Assembly: GCA_949292445.1 (NCBI GenBank)
Contig: CASEZU010000110.1
Location: 1 to 11,370 of the forward strand
DNA length: 11,370 nucleotides
Reading direction: 5' to 3'
Source of the DNA: an uncultured Spirochaetales bacterium
GTDB lineage: Bacteria; Spirochaetota; Spirochaetia; Sphaerochaetales; Sphaerochaetaceae
Positions within the stretch are counted from its first letter, which is position 1; every line of letters starts with the position of its first letter. Of the stretch, positions 1 to 7,479 are shown one piece after another. The notes under the pieces are model-generated. The model made no database searches. It was given only the letters and a program-made list of their open reading frames with translations, and was not told where the DNA came from. Both the position numbers and the translations under genes were made by a program.

Positions 1-768
1 GCCCTTGTCGAACGCCAGATGCTCGGCAAGCGTCAGCGCGGTCTTGGGCGTGATGGTCCTCTCAAGCGACGGATCATCCGCCAGAGAGAGGAACATGGCG
101 ACATTGTCGAGTACCCCTGTCTCCTCGAAGGAGTCGATGAAGTACTTCGCGACATCGTATTTGACACCCATGGCGGCGAAGACGATGGCGAAGTCGCTCT
201 TTCCTCCCCTGACCTTGGCCTGGCGCACGATCTGGGCGGCAAGCTGGTTGTGCTCCATTCCGTTACCGGAGAAGATCGGCAGCTTCTGGCCCTGAATGAG
301 CGTCATCATTCCGTCGATGACGGATATGCCCGTCTGGATGAAATCCCTCGGATACTCGCGCGCGGTCGGATTCATCGGCACGCCGTTTACATCCCTCTCA
401 TCCTCAGATGCGGGGACAGCGGCACCGTCGCGGCTCTTTCCCAGACCATTCATGACGCGTCCGAGCATCTTCTCGGAAACGCCGAGCGTCAGAGGCTCGC
501 CGAGGAAGTGCATCTTCGTGTCAGGGAGATTGAGGCCGTCCGTACCTTCGAAACACTGCACGCAGACAACATCATCGGATGTGTCCAGAACCTGGCCGGA
601 ACGCACGGAGCCATCGGGAGCAATGATCTCCACAAGCTCGTTGTATCCTACCGGATGGGTATGTCTCATGTAGACAAGCGGCCCGTCTATGCGGGATGCG
701 CCCGCATACTCGCGTCCGGCGAGAAGCGACTTGTCCGTCTCTTTCAGCAGAGTATCACTGTTCATCAT
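1..768 (-). CDS. atpB: V/A-type ATP synthase subunit B (3' end cut by window edge)
   Basis: Non-catalytic B subunit of the V1/A1 head, which alternates with A in the cytoplasmic A3B3 hexamer. About 255 residues are visible and the gene continues past position 1; family members are about 460 residues long. Family features seen are an N-terminal beta-barrel (VGYNELVEI, then VLDTSDDVVCVQCFEGT), the segment ISVIDGMMTLIQGQKLPIFSG, and the degenerate nucleotide loop GNGMEHNQLAAQIVRQA, which lacks the Walker A GKT as expected for B. Two tandem ATG codons (768 and 765) are possible starts. GGGAG at 774-778 sits 5 or 8 nt upstream of them, so the second is equally plausible. The start lies inside the 3' end of the A gene (11-14 nt overlap), suggesting translational coupling. 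Identification is sure; the exact start is not. Confidence 0.95.
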   Translation of the reverse strand, partial: MMNSDTLLKETDKSLLAGREYAGASRIDGPLVYMRHTHPVGYNELVEIIAPDGSVRSGQVLDTSDDVVCVQCFEGTDGLNLPDTKMHFLGEPLTLGVSEKMLGRVMNGLGKSRDGAAVPASEDERDVNGVPMNPTAREYPRDFIQTGISVIDGMMTLIQGQKLPIFSGNGMEHNQLAAQIVRQAKVRGGKSDFAIVFAAMGVKYDVAKYFIDSFEETGVLDNVAMFLSLADDPSLERTITPKTALTLAEHLAFDKG

Positions 769-2539
769 ATAGGCTCCCTAGCTGCATTATCGAGCGTTCG
801 AGCTTGAGCTCGAGCTTGTCGATGTCATCCGCTCTGTCATTGGCGATGTTGAACCTCATCTTCGTAATGTCCTGGACAACCTGAAGGCGGCGTATCTTCA
901 CGAGGGGAACGCCCTTCTGTATAGCCTCGGTGCCGAGCTCGTAGTAGCGGAGGATGATGGAAAGCATCTTCGTCTGCTTCTCTATCGAGCAGTATCTGTC
1001 GATATCATCGAAGGCATTCTGCTGCAGGAACGCGGTCTTGAAGAGAGAGCAGACCTCGAGGATGAAGTTCTGCGAATCAGGAAGCGCATCGGGGCCGACG
1101 AGCTTCACGATCTGCTGCAGCCTCACTTCCTTCTGCAGGAGCTCCATGATCTTCTGCCTGTTCGTATACCACTTGTCCTGGCTCTGCCCGTTCCACCAGT
1201 CCTTGACCTCATCGACATACTCCGAATAGCTGTCGAGCCATGAGATCGCCGGATAATGCCTTGCAGATGCAAGCGAACGGTCGAGGCCCCAGAAAGCACG
1301 CACGAAGCGCTTTGTATGGGATGTGACAGGCTCGGAGAAATCTCCTCCCGGTGGCGATACAGCGCCGATGACGGAAACGGATCCCTCTCCTCCTCCGAGC
1401 GTCTTCATATGCCCGGCCCTCTCGTAGAACTGAGCGATGCGCGTCGGCAGGTAAGCGGGGAAGCCTTCCTCCGCAGGCATCTCCTCCATACGGCCAGAGA
1501 GCTCCCTGAGAGCCTCCGCCCAGCGCGATGTGGAGTCTGCCATGATGGCCACGTTGTATCCCATGTCGCGGTAATACTCAGCCATCGTGATGCCCGTGTA
1601 GATCGAAGCCTCGCGGGCTGAAACAGGCATGTTCGATGTATTGGCGATGAGGATAGTCCTCTCCATCAGCGAAAGCCCTGTGCGGGGATCGGTGAGATGC
1701 GGAAACTCCCTGAGAACGTCAGTCATCTCATTTCCGCGCTCACCGCAGCCGATGTAGACGATGATGTCGGCATCGCACCACTGGGCGATGGAGTGCTGCG
1801 TCATCGTCTTGCCTGTGCCGAAGCCTCCCGGAATGGCGACAGTGCCGCCCTTGGAAAGCGGGAAGAGCGTATCGATGACCCTCAGTCCCGTCACGAGCGG
1901 CGTGCGGAGATCCGCATGATCCGCAATCGGACGCGGAACGCGGATCGGCCAGTGCTGCAGCATCGAGATGACTGTCGTCTTTCCAGTCTCTGATGCAACG
2001 AGCGCAAGCTGGTCGGAGACCTTGTAATCCCCTTCACCGGCCATGTTGACGACAGTGAGATCGCCCTCAACCGTCGGCGGCACCATGATGCGGTGCTCCA
2101 CACGCTCCGTCTCCTGCACCGTGCCGATGATCGAACCCTTGTGGATATGATCGCCGATGGAGACAGAAGGCACGAAGTGCCACAGCTTGTCATGGTCGAC
2201 AGCAGAAGCTGCTATGCCCTTGCCTATGAAATCGCCGGAAAGCGACCTCAGTTCCTCCAGAGGACGCTGTATTCCATCATATATATTCCCGATCAGGCCG
2301 GGAGCGAGCTCTGCCGAAAGGCTCATTCCGGATCCGTAGATGTTGTCGCCCGGCTTGATGCCTGTGGCGTCCTCATATACCTGGATCGTCGCCTCCCCCT
2401 CGCGGAGCTTGACAATCTCCCCGACTATGCCGAGATCGCTGACATGGACGAGCTCCATCATCTGGGCATCGGTGATGCCGGATGCTGTGAGGACAGGTCC
2501 ATTGACGCGCTTTACCTTACCTACTATTCTGCCTTGCAT
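755..2539 (-). CDS. atpA: V/A-type ATP synthase catalytic subunit A
   Basis: Catalytic subunit of the V1/A1 head; it hydrolyses or makes ATP at the A/B interface in the cytoplasm. The full 594 residues match the usual length of about 580-600. An N-terminal beta-barrel (about 1-70) is followed by the A-specific insertion (about 110-190). Walker A is GGFGTGKT at 238-245. The GCGERGNE motif at 264-271 contains the catalytic Glu267. The [18 protein letters not shown] signature lies at 333-350 and [10 protein letters not shown] at 395-404. The P-loop reads GGFGTGKT rather than the GPFGSGKT common in archaea, a variant I associate with clostridial or spirochaetal relatives. The ATG at 2539 has AGGAAG just upstream and lies 23 nt inside the end of the E gene. 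The 3' end overlaps the B start. Confidence 0.98.
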   Translation of the reverse strand: MQGRIVGKVKRVNGPVLTASGITDAQMMELVHVSDLGIVGEIVKLREGEATIQVYEDATGIKPGDNIYGSGMSLSAELAPGLIGNIYDGIQRPLEELRSLSGDFIGKGIAASAVDHDKLWHFVPSVSIGDHIHKGSIIGTVQETERVEHRIMVPPTVEGDLTVVNMAGEGDYKVSDQLALVASETGKTTVISMLQHWPIRVPRPIADHADLRTPLVTGLRVIDTLFPLSKGGTVAIPGGFGTGKTMTQHSIAQWCDADIIVYIGCGERGNEMTDVLREFPHLTDPRTGLSLMERTILIANTSNMPVSAREASIYTGITMAEYYRDMGYNVAIMADSTSRWAEALRELSGRMEEMPAEEGFPAYLPTRIAQFYERAGHMKTLGGGEGSVSVIGAVSPPGGDFSEPVTSHTKRFVRAFWGLDRSLASARHYPAISWLDSYSEYVDEVKDWWNGQSQDKWYTNRQKIMELLQKEVRLQQIVKLVGPDALPDSQNFILEVCSLFKTAFLQQNAFDDIDRYCSIEKQTKMLSIILRYYELGTEAIQKGVPLVKIRRLQVVQDITKMRFNIANDRADDIDKLELKLERSIMQLGSLYDEQ

Positions 2540-3143
2540 TTTCTTCCTGAACTATCCGCCTGATGTCCCTAGAGTATCTTCTCATGCGGACATCGAGCTG
2601 GTTGTTGTAAGAGACCTTGCCGTCCAGACTGGTGAGCACGACACCCGCGCCGGAAAGGCGTTCCGTGTCGAGGGATAGCGCCACCGCGGCACCGGTCTCC
2701 TTCTTTACGAGATCCTCCGCTTCTCTGAGCATCCCGGCAGTGACAGGAGTCTTCTCAGAGAACGACACCCTTGCCTCCTTCCTGTCGAGGCCTATCGCAG
2801 CCTCGGCTATCCATGAGACCAGCACGGATGAGAACGAAGAGCTGGCGAGCTTGGCTGCAAGCCTCTTCTCGACCTCCTCCATTACTTCCTTGTAAGCGGC
2901 ATCGAGGCTCCTGAGTTCCACAAGCCTGTCGATGCTGCGCCTTGCGCTCTCCTCCCGGGCTTCTATCTGCTCCAGCCGCACTGAGAAGCTCCGCCTTTCC
3001 ATCGATGCCTCGCGCTCAGCCCTCTCACGGGCCTCGGCGATGATCGCCTCCGCTTCCTTCTCTGAAGCAGCAGCAATGGATGCGGCCTTCTCCCTTGCTT
3101 CCTGGAGGATGCCCTGGATGAGCGGGTTGTCCTCTGCCTTCAT
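2517..3143 (-). CDS. atpE: V/A-type ATP synthase subunit E (peripheral stalk)
   Basis: Peripheral-stalk subunit that, with the G/H-type protein, holds the catalytic head against the membrane stator. It has 208 residues, normal for the family. Residues about 1-75 are Ala-, Glu- and Arg-rich and predicted to form a long coiled coil (EKEAEAIIAEARERAEREAS). Residues about 80-200 form the globular C-terminal part that binds the top of A/B. The segment GAGVVLTSLDGKVSYNNQLD (166-185) is the most diagnostic stretch. The ATG at 3143 overlaps the TGA of the F gene in an ATGA motif and has AGGAG 7 nt upstream. The gene ends in TAA 23 nt inside the A gene. The identity rests on the C-terminal motif, the coiled coil and operon position. 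Confidence 0.93.
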   Translation of the reverse strand: MKAEDNPLIQGILQEAREKAASIAAASEKEAEAIIAEARERAEREASMERRSFSVRLEQIEAREESARRSIDRLVELRSLDAAYKEVMEEVEKRLAAKLASSSFSSVLVSWIAEAAIGLDRKEARVSFSEKTPVTAGMLREAEDLVKKETGAAVALSLDTERLSGAGVVLTSLDGKVSYNNQLDVRMRRYSRDIRRIVQEENARQNSR

Positions 3144-3439
3144 ATCGAAACTCCTATAGCTTCGTTAACGAGCTCCCTGAGATCCGTGCCGCCCTTGCTG
3201 CCCCGAGAGGGAATCTCGACGACAAGGGGGAAGCTCATTGTAAAGAGATACCTGTCAACGGTATCCCGTATCGCATTTGCACATTCATCCGTGATGATGA
3301 TGACGCCATGCTCCTTATCCTCGGTCGCCTTATTCCAGGCAGCCCTGACCTCATCCGGAGATGAGCAGGCGATGCCTGAAACCCCTACAAGCGAGAAGCC
3401 AAGGACGGTGTCCTCGTCCCCGATAACGAAGTACTCCAT
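3140..3439 (-). CDS. atpF: V/A-type ATP synthase subunit F (central stalk)
   Basis: Small central-shaft subunit that binds subunit D and modulates ATPase activity. It has 99 residues, typical of the family (about 100). The N-terminus MEYFVIGDEDTVLGFSLVGV is the hallmark of the F subunit's Rossmann-like fold, and GVIIITDECANAIRD in the middle and FPLVVEIPSRGS near residues 70-81 also fit. The TGA of the K gene is separated from this ATG by a single base, and the 3' end overlaps the E start by 4 nt (ATGA). Its own Shine-Dalgarno is modest (GGGA, 10 nt from the ATG), so translation probably depends partly on ribosomes terminating at K. Confidence 0.95.
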   Translation of the reverse strand: MEYFVIGDEDTVLGFSLVGVSGIACSSPDEVRAAWNKATEDKEHGVIIITDECANAIRDTVDRYLFTMSFPLVVEIPSRGSKGGTDLRELVNEAIGVSI

Positions 3440-3440
3440 C

Positions 3441-3785
3441 TCAGATCTTTCCCAGAATCATCAGAGCGGTGATGAAACCGAAGACAACAAGACCTTCCGC
3501 GAGAGCGATGAAGATGAGCGCGTTCGTTGCAATCTCCGGCTTTTCAGAGATGGCACCCATTGCAGCAGAGCCTACATGGGAAATAGCCATGCCAGCACCG
3601 AGCGCACCAAATCCGAAAGCAAGAGCTGCGGCAATGCAGACCCATGCGAGGTTGTAATCAACAGTTCCGGCATCCTCTGCAGCGGCTGCGAGGGACGGAG
3701 TGAAGACGAATGCTGTCGCGACAAGAACTGCCACAGTGAGAACAAGTGAAAGCTGTACCTTTCTCCTGAATGCGTATGCGGTCAT
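3441..3785 (-). CDS. atpK: V/A-type ATP synthase subunit K (proteolipid c-ring)
   Basis: Membrane proteolipid that forms the rotating c-ring and carries the translocated ion. It has 114 residues from the ATG at 3785. A TTG at 3809 would add 8 residues, but the strong site AAGGGAGGG lies between the two, 8 nt from the ATG, so the ATG is chosen. Residues about 10-36 (QLSLVLTVAVLVATAF, then SLAAAAED) look like a signal peptide or an extra membrane helix. A two-helix hairpin follows: a Gly/Ala-rich helix (about 47-78) and a helix with IFIALAEGLVVFGF (91-104). Glu97 is the predicted ion-binding carboxylate. I see no clear Gln/Ser/Thr set typical of Na+ rings, so H+ is somewhat favoured, but this is not decided. 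A 20-bp gap separates it from the I gene, the only real spacer in the visible operon. Confidence 0.95.
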   Translation of the reverse strand: MTAYAFRRKVQLSLVLTVAVLVATAFVFTPSLAAAAEDAGTVDYNLAWVCIAAALAFGFGALGAGMAISHVGSAAMGAISEKPEIATNALIFIALAEGLVVFGFITALMILGKI

Positions 3786-3805
3786 TTTATGACCCTCCCT
3801 TAAAT

Positions 3806-5788
3806 TCAATCGGCAACGGTCCTGCTTCTGAGACTTACAGGCTCAAAAGCCACACCGTGGCCGGTAAAATACTTAGTGAAGAACTCGTAATAGTTGAGAC
3901 GGAGCGACTGTATTCCAGCCGAGAGTCCCTCCAGTACGATGACAAGCAGGTTGCCGAGTATCATGATCAAAATACCGGCAGCGGCATTTCCGGGCATCGC
4001 CGCCATCTGATAGAAAGCCGACATCAGTGACGCATGCGCAATGCCGAGGCCTGCGACCCTCATGAACGAAAGCGTGTTCGAGAGGAAGCCCGAGAAGATC
4101 TCAAGCACGGAGACGAGGAAATCCATGATGGTGTCCATCAGGACGCGCCCGATGCTCTCCCTGTGCCCCTTCCTCGCATTGATCACAGCTCCTACAGGTC
4201 CCTTGATGAAAAGTATCACGAGGCATGTTATGAGAGCAGGAGCGAAGAACGGAGATGATGGGAACATGCTGTAGCCAGAGGCCACAAAGCCCCATGCGAA
4301 CCAGATTCCGAGCGCATAAATGGCTCCTCCGACAACTCCGTTCTTGTCGAATATAAGCTCAAAGAACCTCTTCTTCCTCGTCAGGTTGATCCAGTTGAGG
4401 ATGAGGCCGAGGTAGATCACGACAATACCGAACTTGATGGTTATCCCGAGTATATCGTAGATATCCTGTATCAGCCCCTGCACAGGCTCACCTTCGACGA
4501 CTGCGTCGAACGGGAACCAGAGCGGCGGGATCAGCTCAAAGCCGAAGCATGAGCCGAAGAGAAGGCCTCCTACCATCGAGGCGGGACCGAGGAAAATCAG
4601 CAGCGAGCAGAGATAGCGGGAGATGATGCCGTCCTTCTTCGCAGGATTCTTCCTGTAAATCCAGCTTCCCAGCAGACCGACAAGGAGAAGTATGAAGCCC
4701 TGCCCCAGATCAGCGAACATCAGCGCGAACATGCAGAGGTAAGCCACCGCAGTGAACGGCGTCGGGTTGATGGAGCCGTACTCGGGAGTGCTGTAGTTGT
4801 TCACCATTCTCTCGAACGGGCGCAGGATCTTCGGGCTCGTCATCTCGACCGGAACCTCCTCGCGCGGCACCTCGTCGGCATCAGTCCACTCGACTATGCA
4901 GCGGCCGGAAGTGACTGTCGAGATGAGGGAGGAAATGCTCTCCGAATACTCAGCAGGAACCCAGCCTGAGAAGAGCGTCGTGTTCCTTGTGTAGGAGAAA
5001 TATGACTCCACATGCTCACAGAGCTCATGGACGCGGACATTCTTCCAGATCGCAGTGAGATCTCCCGCCTCCTTTCTTATCCTCTCGCCGGCTTCTGCAG
5101 AGAGCTTGTCGAGCTCAGTGCGGCATGCCTCCGTCCGGGCCTTCGCTTCCCCTATCGCCTCGCCAAGAGCGCTCTTCTGCGCCTCGCTGTCCGTGGACTC
5201 CGTCCAGCCGAACTTGTCCATCACATCCGTGACCCTTGCCGAGTCGCGGCGGAGCGTCAGCGATATATAAGGCTTCGAGGAGAAGAGGAAGACACCCCCT
5301 ATCTGCTCGAGGCGCTGAAGAAGGTCGCCGGAAGAACCATGCGTATTGAGTCCGACACGGAGGTCAAGATAGTCATCCTTTTTCTCCGCGCTGTAGCGTA
5401 TGATCTCCTCCAGGGCGTTGATCTCCTGGTTTATCGAACGCTGCCTGTCCCTGACAGCCTGAAGCGACAGGGAAAGCCTGTCCAGCGTTCTCCTGTATGA
5501 CTCGATATCCAGGGCGGGAAGCGCCTCAACTGTACCGCTGTCGAGCTCCGGCAGCTGTATCCCGCCCTCCTTGAGAAGAGTCTCCACCCTGATCCTCATG
5601 TCGGTGAGGACCGCCTTCGGCACGGATGATGAGTGCTCCGAGAGCTTCGCCATCTTGTCGGCAGGAAGGGAGCCGATGTGCACAAACTCCATTACCCCCT
5701 TCTCCAGAAGCGCCTTGACGACACTGTCCCTGTCGCTTTCCATCACGACAGCTGTCAGCATCCTCATCTTGCGGGTGAACATGCTCAT
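3806..5788 (-). CDS. atpI: V/A-type ATP synthase subunit I (membrane stator, a-subunit)
   Basis: Membrane stator subunit with the ion half-channels next to the c-ring. It has 660 residues, as usual (about 650). Residues 1 to about 330 form the cytoplasmic arm, with two coiled-coil stretches (about 95-135 and 205-245) and TLFSGWVPAE at 271-280. From about 343 onward there are seven to eight predicted membrane helices, including TAVAYLCMFALMFADLGQGF (346-365). The segment LSFMRVAGLGIAHASL (573-588) matches the yeast Vph1 LRLWALSLAHAQL region, so Arg577 should be the essential channel arginine. A second conserved Arg is in SLRLNYYEFFTKYF (Arg630). The ATG at 5788 overlaps the C stop as ATGA and has a GGGAGGGGG tract upstream. 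Confidence 0.97.
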   Translation of the reverse strand: MSMFTRKMRMLTAVVMESDRDSVVKALLEKGVMEFVHIGSLPADKMAKLSEHSSSVPKAVLTDMRIRVETLLKEGGIQLPELDSGTVEALPALDIESYRRTLDRLSLSLQAVRDRQRSINQEINALEEIIRYSAEKKDDYLDLRVGLNTHGSSGDLLQRLEQIGGVFLFSSKPYISLTLRRDSARVTDVMDKFGWTESTDSEAQKSALGEAIGEAKARTEACRTELDKLSAEAGERIRKEAGDLTAIWKNVRVHELCEHVESYFSYTRNTTLFSGWVPAEYSESISSLISTVTSGRCIVEWTDADEVPREEVPVEMTSPKILRPFERMVNNYSTPEYGSINPTPFTAVAYLCMFALMFADLGQGFILLLVGLLGSWIYRKNPAKKDGIISRYLCSLLIFLGPASMVGGLLFGSCFGFELIPPLWFPFDAVVEGEPVQGLIQDIYDILGITIKFGIVVIYLGLILNWINLTRKKRFFELIFDKNGVVGGAIYALGIWFAWGFVASGYSMFPSSPFFAPALITCLVILFIKGPVGAVINARKGHRESIGRVLMDTIMDFLVSVLEIFSGFLSNTLSFMRVAGLGIAHASLMSAFYQMAAMPGNAAAGILIMILGNLLVIVLEGLSAGIQSLRLNYYEFFTKYFTGHGVAFEPVSLRSRTVAD

Positions 5789-6882
5789 AATCCTACCCCC
5801 TCCCGTATTTTCTCCTCGCTGCGTCCGTAATACTTCCCGGAGAGGATCGCTCGGATAATGCCGTCCTCCTGCAGGCAGAGGAAGAAATAGGCCAGAACAA
5901 CGCCGATGCTGAACGGATCCCCGACCAGTATCTTCCTGTATTCCCTCTTCCGCCTCTCTCCGAGATACGCCTCGATGAGTACGATCTCCCTGTTGTTCTC
6001 CTCGACGGTAGTCAGATCATCGGCTGTACGCCTGATACTGGCTATCTCCTCAGATATCTGAGGATAATGATGCTTCACGATACCGGAAAGCACCGCAATC
6101 GGATCATCCGATGAGAGCGCCCCCGTCTTCTCAGCCTCCTTCGCGATGTATCCCATCGGTATCAGGACCTTCTCAAGCGCCTCAGGAGAGAGATGGTATG
6201 AATAGCTGTAGCGGGTGAGCATCAGTATGTTCTTGAGATCGACATCAACGCTGTAGATCTCCTCTGCGACCTTCCTGTCCTTCCCTGAAAGCCTGCTGAT
6301 ACCCTCCTCGAGATGCCTGAACCACATATGATCCAGCGCTATCTCAAGCGGGAAAAGGCCCTCTGCGGCAAGGCTCTCCAAAGAGAATGCGGAAAGCACC
6401 TCCTCATATGGAGTACCGCGGAAGGCGTGCAGGAGCTCAGGATAGGAGACGGCATTTATAGCTCCGTCGTAATCTATCCTGTGTACGATTGCATTCTTGT
6501 AAAGATATGACGAGCGGTAAGAGATGGCATGGTGGCGGATGACATCGGAGTACCAGAGCCTGATGACATTCTTGACGTTGTCCACCTCAATCTTCTCCAG
6601 GAGGACAGAGATGAAGGACGACGGTGTCGACGGAAGATATCCCTCCACCTCGCGGTAGAGCGCGATCTCATCCTCAAGCATCTGCAGCTCGACCTGCTGC
6701 AGGTCGCCAGTCTTCCTGTAGACCTCGAGAAGATCGGCATGGCGCGTTCCGTCGAGCTTGGCCGCAGCTTCCGTAAGGGAAGCGGCCTTTATCATCTCGT
6801 CGAAAAGCGATGTGTCATGCATGATGCCTATGCGGGCCCTCAGCTTGGCATTAACGAAGGCGTAATCGGAAACCCTGCTCAT
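5785..6882 (-). CDS. atpC: V/A-type ATP synthase subunit C (AC39/d-type connector)
   Basis: Soluble funnel-shaped subunit that couples the central shaft to the c-ring, homologous to eukaryotic V-ATPase subunit d (AC39 family). It has 365 residues, slightly above the usual 320-350. It is mostly alpha-helical with no membrane segment. Family-like features include the N-terminus DYAFVNAKLRARIGIM, an internal repeat of helical domains, EEIYSVDVDLKNILMLTRYSY around 205-225, and the C-terminal DPFSIGVVLAYFFLCLQEDGIIRAILSGKYYG, which closely resembles the family end (typically a phrase like YFLAKEAEIKNIRIILVGK). The ATG at 6882 directly follows the TAG of the preceding gene (zero gap) with GGAGAG upstream, and its stop overlaps the I start. 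The C gene comes before I here, unlike the Enterococcus ntp order where it follows E. Confidence 0.92.
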   Translation of the reverse strand: MSRVSDYAFVNAKLRARIGIMHDTSLFDEMIKAASLTEAAAKLDGTRHADLLEVYRKTGDLQQVELQMLEDEIALYREVEGYLPSTPSSFISVLLEKIEVDNVKNVIRLWYSDVIRHHAISYRSSYLYKNAIVHRIDYDGAINAVSYPELLHAFRGTPYEEVLSAFSLESLAAEGLFPLEIALDHMWFRHLEEGISRLSGKDRKVAEEIYSVDVDLKNILMLTRYSYSYHLSPEALEKVLIPMGYIAKEAEKTGALSSDDPIAVLSGIVKHHYPQISEEIASIRRTADDLTTVEENNREIVLIEAYLGERRKREYRKILVGDPFSIGVVLAYFFLCLQEDGIIRAILSGKYYGRSEEKIREGVGL

Positions 6883-7212
6883 CTACTCTCCGAAATAATC
6901 AGTACGGCATATGCGGTCGACTATGCGGCTTGCCGCCCTGTCGAGCACCTGCGGATCGACGTAGTTCTCACTGCTCTCGATCCGCACCCTCTCTTCCTCA
7001 TATTCCCCGAGATGCTTTGAAAGAAGCTCTTCCGCTCCCTCTACCTCGGCCTTGCCGTTAGCGCGGACCTCATCGACTGCTTCGGCAATGATCTTCGCCG
7101 CTTTGTCGTGAGCCTCGGAAACAGTCTCCTTGGCTTTCTTCTCGGCATCCTCGATAATCTTAGCTGCCTGATCCTCCACAGAGAGGATATCATCAATAAC
7201 TTCACTCTGCAT
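6883..7212 (-). CDS. ahaH: V/A-type ATP synthase G/H-type peripheral stalk subunit
   Basis: First gene of the ATPase operon: a 109-residue, highly charged protein. It is an almost continuous predicted coiled coil (DQAAKIIEDAEKKAKETV, then HDKAAKIIAEAVDEVRANGK), as in the archaeal H (AhaH) or Enterococcus NtpF/G stalk subunit that pairs with E. The short tail (VDPQVLDRAASRIVDRICR) resembles the conserved C-terminus of the family. An in-frame GTG at 7230 would add six residues. I prefer the ATG at 7212 because GGAG lies 9 nt upstream of it and because the predicted promoter would place the mRNA start near 7229. The family assignment rests on coiled-coil character, length, tail and operon position, since sequence identity in this family is low. 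Confidence 0.85.
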   Translation of the reverse strand: MQSEVIDDILSVEDQAAKIIEDAEKKAKETVSEAHDKAAKIIAEAVDEVRANGKAEVEGAEELLSKHLGEYEEERVRIESSENYVDPQVLDRAASRIVDRICRTDYFGE

Positions 7213-7235
7213 CAATAGACGCTCCGTCACACCGC

Positions 7236-7264
7236 ACCCTACAGCTTTTTCAGCAAAAAGTCAA
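7236..7264 (-). promoter_or_regulatory. Predicted promoter of the ATPase operon
   Basis: On the minus strand, TTGACT (complement of 7259-7264) is followed after exactly 17 bp by TAGGGT (complement of 7236-7241). The -35 matches consensus at 5 of 6 positions; the -10 keeps only the first T, the A and the last T. Transcription would start near 7229, giving a leader of about 17 nt before the ATG at 7212. It lies back to back with the tRNA promoter. Confidence 0.5.
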
Positions 7265-7286
7265 AAACATTAGTTTTCATAGGCCT

Positions 7287-7315
7287 TTGACACTATCCCC
7301 GGTATGTGTTAATGT
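7287..7315 (+). promoter_or_regulatory. Predicted sigma-70 promoter of the tRNA-Pro gene
   Basis: A perfect -35 TTGACA (7287-7292) is separated by 17 bp from the -10 TAATGT (7310-7315). The -10 is preceded by TGT, an extended -10 motif at 7307-7309. Transcription would start near 7322, about 7 nt before the mature tRNA 5' end at 7329. Confidence 0.75.
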
Positions 7316-7328
7316 ACCCCTCGTACTT

Positions 7329-7402
7329 CGGGCAATAGCGCAGGGGTTTAGCGTACAAGTCTGGGGGACTTGGGGTCGGCGGTTCAAATCCGCCTTGCCC
7401 GA
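7329..7402 (+). tRNA. tRNA-Pro(GGG)
   Basis: A complete cloverleaf can be drawn by hand. The acceptor stem is CGGGCAA (7329-7335) with TTGCCCG (7395-7401). The D stem is GCGC/GCGT with loop AGGGGTTTA. The anticodon stem is CAAGT/ACTTG with loop CTGGGGG (7361-7367), placing anticodon GGG at 7363-7365. The variable loop is GGGTC. The T stem is GGCGG/CCGCC with loop TTCAAAT. The discriminator is A73 at 7402. The C1-G72 pair and A73 are identity elements of bacterial tRNA-Pro. No CCA is encoded, so it must be added after transcription. The tRNA reads proline codons CCC and CCU. It stands alone, with its own promoter and terminator. Confidence 0.96.
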
Positions 7403-7423
7403 TAAACGAAGAAACGAAGCAGG

Positions 7424-7449
7424 CCTCATTCCTCTGGAATGGGGTTTTT
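7424..7449 (+). terminator. Intrinsic terminator of the tRNA-Pro transcript
   Basis: CCTCATTCC (7424-7432) pairs with GGAATGGGG (7436-7444) as a 9-bp stem containing one T-G wobble, with a TCT loop, followed directly by TTTTT (7445-7449). It lies 22 nt after the tRNA and 30 nt before the next gene, so the flavoprotein gene needs its own promoter. Confidence 0.82.
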
Positions 7450-7464
7450 GCATCTCCGGTGCTG

Positions 7465-7473
7465 TGATACCAT
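7465..7473 (+). promoter_or_regulatory. Possible extended -10 promoter of the flavoprotein gene
   Basis: TGA-TACCAT at 7465-7473 fits an extended -10 element (TGn plus a 4-of-6 match to TATAAT). The expected start site is about 7479-7481, on or beside the A of the ATG at 7480, so the transcript would be leaderless. No convincing -35 exists; the T tract of the terminator sits at the -35 position. This is a weak prediction. Confidence 0.38.
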
Positions 7474-7479
7474 CAGTCC

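Noticed and set aside
19..807. A 262-codon open frame on the plus strand opposite atpB and the end of atpA.
   Set aside because: It lies wholly antisense to two certain ATPase genes and its translation resembles no family I know. GC-biased codons on one strand often leave the opposite frame open.
755..2539. Archaeal origin suggested by the A-type ATPase.
   Set aside because: The tRNA-Pro has the bacterial C1-G72 pair, and the sigma-70 promoter, NrdR boxes and intrinsic terminators all point to a bacterium.
2093..2563. A 156-codon plus-strand frame opposite the 5' end of atpA.
   Set aside because: It is antisense to conserved coding sequence, with no ribosome binding site logic and no recognisable domain.
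3786..3809. A TTG start at 3809 for subunit K.
   Set aside because: The strong ribosome binding site AAGGGAGGG lies downstream of it and points to the ATG at 3785.
5012..5500. A 162-codon plus-strand frame opposite the cytoplasmic arm of atpI.
   Set aside because: It is a shadow of the atpI reading frame; its composition is dictated by the antisense codons.
7213..7230. A GTG start at 7230 for the G/H-type stalk subunit.
   Set aside because: The ATG at 7212 has GGAG at good spacing, and the predicted transcript begins about at the GTG.
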